A DNA stretch of 19,381 nt from contig RGYL01000006.1 of the NCBI GenBank assembly GCA_010032085.1, positions 1 through 19,381 on the forward strand, in the 5' to 3' direction. Origin of the DNA: Actinomycetota bacterium (GTDB taxonomy: Bacteria; Actinomycetota; Actinomycetes; Nanopelagicales; Nanopelagicaceae). The position numbers and the translations under genes are program-made. Below, piece after piece: positions 14,577 to 19,381 of the stretch. The notes beneath the pieces were generated by a model. That model was not told the DNA's origin. It did no database searches and saw nothing but the letters and a program-made list of their open reading frames with translations. Numbering within the stretch: the stretch's first letter is position 1; every line of letters begins with the position of its first letter.

Positions 14577-15707
14577 GTGGCAACACCACAGAATTATTTA
14601 GCAGTAATAAAAGTTGTTGGTATTGGTGGCGGCGGAGTTAACGCTGTCAATCGAATGATTGACGCTGGTTTAAAGGGCGTCGAATTTATCGCCATCAACA
14701 CTGATGCACAGGCGCTTCTCATGAGTGATGCAGATGTGAAATTAGATATCGGAAGAAAATTAACGCGCGGTCTTGGAGCCGGCGCAAATCCAGAAGTTGG
14801 CAAACAGGCAGCGATTGATCACACCGAAGAAATCCAAGAAGTTTTACGTGGTTCAGATATGGTCTTTATTACCGCCGGTGAAGGTGGCGGAACTGGAACA
14901 GGTGGCGCACCCATTGTTGCCAAGATTGCCAAAGAACTCGGAGCGCTAACTGTTGGTGTTGTTACCCGTCCATTTAATTTTGAAGGAAAGCGACGCGCCT
15001 CCCAAGCAGAAATTGGTATCGAAGAGTTGCGAAGTGAGGTCGATACGCTCATCGTTATTCCAAATGAGAGATTACTTTCAATCTCTGATCGCTCAATATC
15101 TGCACCCGAAGCATTTAAGACCGCAGACCAAGTACTTCTCTCTGGCGTTCAAGGCATCACAGATCTGATTACAACACCTGGACTTATAAATCTTGATTTT
15201 GCAGATGTGAAGAGTGTTATGGATGGAGCGGGTTCGGCTCTTATGGGAATTGGTTCTGCGCGCGGCGAGGCTCGTGCTACTCGCGCTGCCGAACTTGCGA
15301 TCTCATCACCACTTCTTGAGGCTTCCATTGAAGGGGCTCACGGAGTTCTACTTTCAATTGCGGGTGGCTCTGATTTAGGACTTTTCGAAATTAGCGAAGC
15401 TGCAAATATGGTCTCAAAGTGCGCTCACCCTGATGCCAACATCATATTTGGAACGGTGATTGATGATTCTCTTGGCGATGAGGTGCGGGTAACTGTTATC
15501 GCCGCGGGCTTTGATGGTGGCGCCCCAAAGCGTCTCTCAGTTCCAGTCATTTCTACCGCAGGGCTAAATGGCCAAGCCGACCCTATTCCAGCCAACGATC
15601 CAATTAAAGTTGCAATTGCAGATCCGGAAGAGAAACCCCGTCGCCGGATCACCTTTGAAGAATTAGTGGCACAAGATGATCTTGATGTGCCCGACTTCAT
15701 GAAGTAG
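14577..15707 (+). CDS. ftsZ: Cell division GTPase FtsZ
   Basis: FtsZ polymerises into the Z ring. The 376-residue protein has the nucleotide-binding loop VGIGGGGVNAVNRM (14-27), the tubulin signature GGGTGTG (103-109), the conserved RPF..EG(K/R)RR segment (131-140) and the T7 synergy loop N205-L-D207-FA-D210. A short variable linker leads to the C-terminal conserved peptide DDLDVPDFMK (367-376), which binds partners such as SepF and is nearly identical to the actinobacterial consensus. The GTG start at 14577 has AGAGAGG (14564-14570) 6 nt upstream and gives the expected N-terminus. The 138-bp upstream gap with an inverted repeat suggests that ftsZ has its own regulation. No ftsA is present. 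Confidence 0.98.
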   Translation: MATPQNYLAVIKVVGIGGGGVNAVNRMIDAGLKGVEFIAINTDAQALLMSDADVKLDIGRKLTRGLGAGANPEVGKQAAIDHTEEIQEVLRGSDMVFITAGEGGGTGTGGAPIVAKIAKELGALTVGVVTRPFNFEGKRRASQAEIGIEELRSEVDTLIVIPNERLLSISDRSISAPEAFKTADQVLLSGVQGITDLITTPGLINLDFADVKSVMDGAGSALMGIGSARGEARATRAAELAISSPLLEASIEGAHGVLLSIAGGSDLGLFEISEAANMVSKCAHPDANIIFGTVIDDSLGDEVRVTVIAAGFDGGAPKRLSVPVISTAGLNGQADPIPANDPIKVAIADPEEKPRRRITFEELVAQDDLDVPDFMK

Positions 15708-15709
15708 GG

Positions 15710-16393
15710 ATGCCCCAAACACTTTTCACCACTCGCGCTGGTGGCGTGAGTGCTGCGCCATTTGATTCCTTCAATTTAGCGCTACATGTTGGCGATGATC
15801 CTGATTCAGTGCGTTCTAATCGCGGGACATTGGCCAATCGGATTGGAACAGAAGCCGAAAAAGTATTTTTTATGAACCAAGTTCATGGAAATTCTGTCGC
15901 GGTTATTGATGAAAACTCCAATAGCTCACTAGAGCCAACAGCCGATGCACTATTTACCTCTACTCCGGGAATCGCCCTTGTTGTTTTGGTGGCTGATTGC
16001 ACACCACTACTTTTAAAGTCCACCAACGCCATTGCCGCTGTTCATGTAGGGCGGCGGGGATTAGTAGCGGGAGTGATGGAAGCAACCCTTAAATTTTTTG
16101 AGAGCGCTGGGATAAGGCGAGATGAGATCAGCGCCGAACTCGGCCCCTCTATTTGTGCTGATTGCTATGAGGTTGACTTGAAAACTTATGAAGAGGTTAT
16201 TGAAAAAAACCCTGACGCAGCCACAAGTATCGAAAAACACTCACTAGATATCGCAGGCGGATTGAGAGCGAATCTTGCGAGAGAAGGAATTGCATTTGAG
16301 TACTCGAAAGAGTGCGTAAAGCATGACCCGGGATATTTCTCATACCGAAATGCGAGTCGGACTGGGCGGCAAGCGGGGGTGATTTGGATATGA
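15710..16393 (+). CDS. pgeF: PgeF/YfiH family protein (peptidoglycan editing factor, DUF152 'laccase' fold)
   Basis: This 227-residue protein belongs to the YlmD/YfiH (DUF152) family. Its N-terminus FTTRAGGVSAAPFDSFNLALHVGDD (6-30) is characteristic. The metal-site residues are H59 in QVHG, C97 in ADCTPLLL and H112 in AVHVGRRGLVAGV; the family more often has AVHAGWRG, so the VGRRG form is a variant that I recall from Actinobacteria. Members have been described as removing wrongly incorporated residues from peptidoglycan precursors (E. coli YfiH) and as purine nucleoside phosphorylases, so the substrate here is not certain. It starts 2 bp after the ftsZ stop and overlaps the next gene by 4 bp, in the usual ftsZ-pgeF-yggS-sepF order. 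Confidence 0.9.
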   Translation: MPQTLFTTRAGGVSAAPFDSFNLALHVGDDPDSVRSNRGTLANRIGTEAEKVFFMNQVHGNSVAVIDENSNSSLEPTADALFTSTPGIALVVLVADCTPLLLKSTNAIAAVHVGRRGLVAGVMEATLKFFESAGIRRDEISAELGPSICADCYEVDLKTYEEVIEKNPDAATSIEKHSLDIAGGLRANLAREGIAFEYSKECVKHDPGYFSYRNASRTGRQAGVIWI

Positions 16394-17040
16394 ATCGAAA
16401 GGATGAAATATCTGGAGCGCTCACAGCAGTGCGCGAGCAAATTCCCACCCATGCAACGCTTATTGTGGTCACGAAGACTTTTCCCATAAGTGATGTGGAG
16501 ATTCTTTATGAATTAGGTGAGCGGAATTTTGGTGAGAATCGCGATGAAGAAGGAGCGATGAAATCTGCTGCTCTAAAGGATGACGCTGTATGGCACTTTC
16601 AAGGGGGGATTCAGAGCAAGAAGATTCGCTCAATTGTAGGTTGGGCCGACTTGATCCACTCTCTGGACGATTTATCTCATGCCCGCAAAATCGATGTGGC
16701 GGCGCGGGAGCTGGGAAAACGTCAAGAGGTACTAGTCCAGATAAATCTAGATCCAGGCAATGAGAATCGAAGTGGCATAGAGAGCGATAACTTGTTGACA
16801 TTTGCATCTGAGATTCTGCAACTTGAAAATCTTGATTTAAAGGGAGTCATGGGGGTAGCACCGCTAGGGGTTGAACCCGGTCCAAGTTTTGCCCTCCTTG
16901 AAGAGCGATCTAAGGAACTTAGAAATTTAAAGGGCGATGCGACATATATCTCCGCTGGAATGAGCGGTGATTTCCGAGTTGCCCTTCGCTATGGAGCGAC
17001 ACATATCCGAATTGGAAGTTCAATCCTCGGTTCGAGATAG
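16390..17040 (+). CDS. YggS/PLPBP family pyridoxal phosphate-binding protein
   Basis: The 216-residue product is a YggS/YlmE/PROSC-type alanine-racemase-fold protein that carries PLP and affects vitamin B6 and amino acid homeostasis; no enzymatic activity is established for the family. The PLP lysine is K29 in VVTKTFPISDVE. Other marks are ELGERNFGENRDEE (41-54), WHFQGGIQSKKIRSI, where the family usually has HF(I)GxLQ(S/T)NK, and the C-terminal SAGMSGDFRVALRYGATHIRIGSSILG, which holds the phosphate-binding region. The start ATG 16390 overlaps the pgeF stop (ATGA); a TTG at 16384 is possible but less likely. The protein is slightly shorter than the usual ~230 residues, mainly at the N-terminus. 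Confidence 0.93.
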   Translation: MNRKDEISGALTAVREQIPTHATLIVVTKTFPISDVEILYELGERNFGENRDEEGAMKSAALKDDAVWHFQGGIQSKKIRSIVGWADLIHSLDDLSHARKIDVAARELGKRQEVLVQINLDPGNENRSGIESDNLLTFASEILQLENLDLKGVMGVAPLGVEPGPSFALLEERSKELRNLKGDATYISAGMSGDFRVALRYGATHIRIGSSILGSR

Positions 17041-17049
17041 TCCCAACCG

Positions 17050-17055
17050 TAAAAT
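17050..17055 (+). promoter_or_regulatory. candidate -10 box of a leaderless sepF promoter
   Basis: TAAAAT matches the -10 consensus at 5 of 6 positions and is followed by exactly 6 nt and then ATG 17062. The 21-bp gap before sepF contains no Shine-Dalgarno sequence. Transcription would start at the A of the ATG. No clear -35 element is visible. The box lies just after the stop of the preceding gene (17040). Confidence 0.55.
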
Positions 17056-17061
17056 TCACGC

Positions 17062-17499
17062 ATGACAAATCCGATGAAGAAATTCACTGACTACCTTGGT
17101 CTAACCGAGAGCGAAGAGATCGAGCAAGCTCCGGCGCGAGCTCAAATCGCACCTGTCGCGCGTACCAAGAAGAAGGAAGTTGATTCCCCAGTTCTTCGTT
17201 CCGTGCCTACTACAGTGAGCATGGATCGCATCATTAATATCTCACCACGCGTCTATAGCGAAGCCCGTGCCATTGGCGAGTACTACCGTGAAGGTAATCC
17301 GGTAATCATGAACTTAAGTGAAATGGAAGATTCAGAGCGCAAGCGCTTAATTGACTTTGCCTCAGGTTTGGTCTTTGGACATGCTGGAACGATTGAGCGA
17401 ATTACTGCAAAAGTATTTCTTCTAACTCCGCCGAATGTTGCCGTTACCGGCGAGGAGAAATCTGCCGCAGCTCAAGCAAGTCTCTTTAATCAAAGTTAA
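17062..17499 (+). CDS. sepF: SepF, membrane anchor and organiser of the Z ring
   Basis: SepF binds the FtsZ C-terminal peptide and tethers it to the membrane; in Actinobacteria, which lack FtsA, it is the main anchor. The 145-residue protein has an N-terminal segment MTNPMKKFTDYLGLTESEE (1-19), the amphipathic membrane-targeting helix expected for SepF, then a variable acidic/basic linker, then the globular domain from about residue 53 (STVSMDRI-like TVSMDRIINISPRVYSEARAIGEYYREG) through VIMNLSEMEDSERKRLIDFASGLVFG and ITAKVFLLTPPNVAV (about 120-136). The motif order and length are standard. A TAAAAT box 6 nt before the ATG suggests that it can be transcribed separately as a leaderless message. 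Confidence 0.95.
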   Translation: MTNPMKKFTDYLGLTESEEIEQAPARAQIAPVARTKKKEVDSPVLRSVPTTVSMDRIINISPRVYSEARAIGEYYREGNPVIMNLSEMEDSERKRLIDFASGLVFGHAGTIERITAKVFLLTPPNVAVTGEEKSAAAQASLFNQS

Positions 17500-17519
17500 G
17501 GTCTTGGATTAAAGACTTT
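17498..17519 (+). promoter_or_regulatory. Stem-loop spanning the sepF stop and the YggT-gene start
   Basis: AAGGTCTT (17498-17505) pairs with AAGACTTT (17512-17519), one pair being G.U, around the loop GGATTA. The stem includes the last bases of the sepF stop codon and two bases of the TTG start at 17518. It lacks a following T-tract, so it is a poor terminator. It could hold the start codon closed until a ribosome finishes sepF. Confidence 0.4.
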
Positions 17520-17796
17520 GGTTAATTTCACTTCCTGGATAATTTTTGCACTCAATATCTTTCTGCTTGCACTTTTTGCGCGCTTAGTGCTTGATTACAT
17601 AAGGCTATTTCGACCGAGCTGGAGACCGCGTGGAATCATCATGCCTCTCGCCGAGATGATCTATATCCTGACCGATAAGCCATTGTCATTTGTCCGAAGA
17701 TTTATTCCACCGCTTCGAATGGGACCAGTTGCCCTCGACCTATCCTTCATAGTTCTCTTCTTTGGCATACAAATCCTGATTGGAATTCTCCGCTAA
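17518..17796 (+). CDS. YggT family small membrane protein
   Basis: The 92-residue protein has two hydrophobic segments, about residues 6-27 (WIIFALNIFLLALFARLVLDYI) and about 71-91 (ALDLSFIVLFFGIQILIGIL). Between them lies the family-specific cytoplasmic stretch RPSWRPRGIIMPLAEMIYILTDKPLSFVRRFIPPLRMGPVALDLS. YggT proteins sit next to sepF in Actinobacteria and Firmicutes dcw clusters; their exact role is unknown, with suggestions of envelope or osmotic functions. The start is TTG at 17518 with no clear ribosome binding site, inside a predicted stem-loop, so translation may depend on sepF. No in-frame ATG would leave the first membrane segment intact, so TTG is retained. Confidence 0.88.
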   Translation: MVNFTSWIIFALNIFLLALFARLVLDYIRLFRPSWRPRGIIMPLAEMIYILTDKPLSFVRRFIPPLRMGPVALDLSFIVLFFGIQILIGILR

Positions 17797-17806
17797 CTTA
17801 GAGTCG

Positions 17807-17812
17807 TAGACT
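17807..17812 (+). promoter_or_regulatory. candidate -10 box of a leaderless kynU promoter
   Basis: TAGACT fits TANNNT and is followed by exactly 6 nt and then ATG 17819, the same geometry as before sepF. The 22-bp gap after the YggT gene has no Shine-Dalgarno sequence. A promoter here would set the kynU-kynA unit apart from the dcw cluster. No convincing -35 element was found. Confidence 0.5.
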
Positions 17813-17818
17813 TGCGAT

Positions 17819-19084
17819 ATGGATCGCTCTCGCGCCCAATCTCTCGATCAACAAGATCCCTTAAAAGAATTCAAGAAGCGCTTTGTAATAACTGACCCAG
17901 GAACATGTTATTTAGATGGAAATTCCTTAGGACGCCTTCCGCATATAACAGTTAAGGCGCTAAATGATTTCCTCCATGACGAGTGGGGGCGAGAAGTCGT
18001 CGTTGGTTGGTCACATTGGATTGATGAGGCGCAGCATTCTGGAAATCTAATCGGGCGAAGCGCGTTAGGCGCGGCCCCAGGACAAGTCCTAGCTTGTGAC
18101 ACCACCTCGGTAAATATCTATCAACTCGCTTCTGCGGCGATCAAGGCCCGTCCAGGGCGAAGGAAAATAATTACAGATGCGGCTAATTTCCCGACCGATC
18201 GCTACATCCTCCAAGGTTTGGCCAAAGAGCATCAACTTGAGTTGATAGTTATAGATAATGAAGATCCTAAGATTTCTGTAAATGAAGTAATTACTGAAGA
18301 ACTTTTGGCTAGCTATCTAGATGAAGATGTGGCGCTGGTGAGTCTGCAGGTAATTCAATATCGCTCTGGCGCAAGGCAAAATGTTCGAACCTTAACCGAA
18401 CTAATCCATAAGTTTGGGGCTTTAGTTCTCTGGGATGCCGCGCACGCCGTTGGTTCCATTGAAATGAATTTTGATAAAGATCAAGTTGATTTAGCTGTTG
18501 GTTGTACTTACAAGTATGGAAATTCTGGCCCTGGAGCGCCGGCTTGGTTGTATGTAAATAAATCTCTTCAGAATGAATTGCAACCATCAATTCAAGGCTG
18601 GTTTGCACAACGAGATCAATTCGCTATGGGTCCTATCTTTGAAAAAGATTTATCAATTAGAGGATTTCAAATTGCAAGCCCCTCAATCTTGGGATTGCGT
18701 TGCATCAATTCATCATTTGCGATGATTGAAGAGGCTGGAATTGGTGCGATCGCCGCGAAGGCGGCCATAGGCACCGCGCTGATGATTGAACTTCATGATG
18801 AATGGTTAGCGCCTCTGGGGTTCACCCTTATTACTCCAAGAGAGGCGAGTCAACGTGGTGGCCATATAACAATTTCCCATCCTCACGCAGAGCAGATCTC
18901 TATCGCTCTGCGTAAATATGCCAATACCGTGGCCGACTATCGAACCCCTAATTCGATTCGTCTGGCAATTTCACCACTCGCAACTTCTTACTGCGAAGTT
19001 TTTGATGGTTTCGCTCGGATGCGCGACCTCGTCGCCAATCGCCAATATGAGAAAGTTTCGGTCGGGGAGTCGCGAGTCACATGA
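17819..19084 (+). CDS. kynU: Kynureninase
   Basis: Kynureninase is a PLP enzyme that splits L-kynurenine to anthranilate and alanine. The 421-residue protein has the standard motifs: YLDGNSLGRLP (31-41), GWSHW (63-67), a PLP-phosphate region CDTTSVNIYQL (93-103), LWDAAHAVGSIEM (204-216, with the ring-pairing D206), and GCTYKYGNSGPGAPAWLY (229-245), in which K232 is the PLP-binding lysine. Two sites vary from the usual sequences: GWFAQRDQFAM (261-271) where GW(W/F)GH is common, and FQIASPSIL (283-291) where bacterial enzymes tend to have a C-G-T-P-P segment. A related activity on a modified kynurenine is therefore possible, but the downstream tryptophan dioxygenase gene supports kynureninase. 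Its stop overlaps the kynA start (ATGA). Confidence 0.9.
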   Translation: MDRSRAQSLDQQDPLKEFKKRFVITDPGTCYLDGNSLGRLPHITVKALNDFLHDEWGREVVVGWSHWIDEAQHSGNLIGRSALGAAPGQVLACDTTSVNIYQLASAAIKARPGRRKIITDAANFPTDRYILQGLAKEHQLELIVIDNEDPKISVNEVITEELLASYLDEDVALVSLQVIQYRSGARQNVRTLTELIHKFGALVLWDAAHAVGSIEMNFDKDQVDLAVGCTYKYGNSGPGAPAWLYVNKSLQNELQPSIQGWFAQRDQFAMGPIFEKDLSIRGFQIASPSILGLRCINSSFAMIEEAGIGAIAAKAAIGTALMIELHDEWLAPLGFTLITPREASQRGGHITISHPHAEQISIALRKYANTVADYRTPNSIRLAISPLATSYCEVFDGFARMRDLVANRQYEKVSVGESRVT

Positions 19085-19381
19085 GCGATGAAAAAGCCCT
19101 CAGTTATAGCTCGTATCTAAAGGTTAATGAGTTGCTCTCCTTGCAAGAGCCACTTTCTGCAGGGCCGGAGCATGATGAATTACTTTTTATCGTAATTCAT
19201 CAAACATATGAACTTTGGTTCAAAGAACTGATTCATGAGTTTAAAGCGGCGCAAGCATCATTAACAGCGGGGGATACGCACCGCGCCCTCTCAGTCCTGG
19301 GGCGTATAAGAACAATTCTTAAGATCTGCGTTGCGCAGATCGACATATTGGAGACGATGACTCCACTTCAATTCAATTCTT
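19081..19381 (+). CDS. kynA: Tryptophan 2,3-dioxygenase, N-terminal part (3' truncated)
   Basis: The frame opens at ATG 19081, overlapping the kynU stop (ATGA), and runs to the window end with 100 codons visible. The segment HDELLFIVIHQTYELWFKELIHE (31-53) is the signature of haem-dependent tryptophan 2,3-dioxygenase, and H40 in the IHQ motif corresponds to the distal active-site histidine (H55 in the Xanthomonas enzyme). The stretch IRTILKICVAQIDILETMTPLQFNS (76-100) also fits the family. The enzyme oxidises L-tryptophan to N-formylkynurenine. With kynU it forms part of a kynurenine pathway; the formamidase (kynB) between these two steps is not in the window and may lie downstream. The haem-binding histidine would be beyond the cut. 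Confidence 0.92.
   Translation, partial: MSDEKALSYSSYLKVNELLSLQEPLSAGPEHDELLFIVIHQTYELWFKELIHEFKAAQASLTAGDTHRALSVLGRIRTILKICVAQIDILETMTPLQFNS

Noticed and set aside
16390..17040. The PLP protein as an alanine racemase
   Set aside because: It has the single-domain YggS pattern and lacks the C-terminal beta domain and the catalytic tyrosine of alanine racemase.
17498..17519. Stem-loop after sepF as a transcription terminator
   Set aside because: The stem is AT-rich with one G.U pair and no T-tract follows.
1..19381. tRNA or rRNA genes, CRISPR arrays, insertion sequences, prophage or defence genes
   Set aside because: No cloverleaf-like sequence, repeat-spacer pattern, transposase or phage gene was seen; nearly all of the window is covered by housekeeping genes on one strand.

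Overview
The window is a core-genome stretch from an actinobacterium (Actinomycetota). All recognisable genes lie on the + strand. The main block is a nearly complete division and cell wall (dcw) cluster in the order mraZ, rsmH(mraW), ftsL, ftsI, murE, murF, mraY, murD, ftsW, murG, murC, ftsQ, ftsZ, pgeF, a YggS-type PLP protein, sepF and a YggT protein. The absence of ftsA, murB and ddl, the sepF/YggT pair after ftsZ, the DUF3040 gene before mraZ and the FtsZ tail DDLDVPDFMK all point to Actinomycetota. By eye the base composition is in the mid to high 40s % GC. With the compact gene packing this suggests a streamlined aquatic lineage such as the Nanopelagicales (acI), but that placement is an inference.

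Layout. Positions 1-435 hold the 3' end of a Y-family DNA polymerase (DinB), and 486-842 a small DUF3040 membrane protein, closed by a clear intrinsic terminator at 860-882. A control region follows (about 883-1022): five tandem 10-bp MraZ-box-like repeats with an embedded promoter candidate, then a hairpin in the presumed leader of mraZ. Between mraZ and rsmH lies a GC-rich structured RNA that fits the mraW RNA motif, enclosed in a long imperfect outer stem. From rsmH to ftsQ the genes abut or overlap by a few bases and look like one translationally coupled operon that builds lipid II (MurE, MurF, MraY, MurD, MurG, MurC) and the septal synthase (FtsW, FtsI with FtsL and FtsQ). A 138-bp gap with a perfect inverted repeat precedes ftsZ. 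FtsZ is followed by PgeF, the PLP protein, SepF (FtsZ membrane anchor) and YggT.

After YggT, where divIVA/wag31 is usually found in Actinobacteria, the window instead has kynU (kynureninase) overlapping kynA (tryptophan 2,3-dioxygenase, cut by the window end), a tryptophan catabolic operon. Three genes (DUF3040, sepF, kynU) have a TANNNT hexamer 6-7 nt before their ATG and no convincing Shine-Dalgarno sequence, suggesting leaderless transcription and separate promoters.

No wholly new system is apparent. The points most worth a second look are regulatory (MraZ operator array, extended mraW RNA, ftsZ inverted repeat, leaderless promoters) and the kynurenine genes at the end of the dcw cluster.
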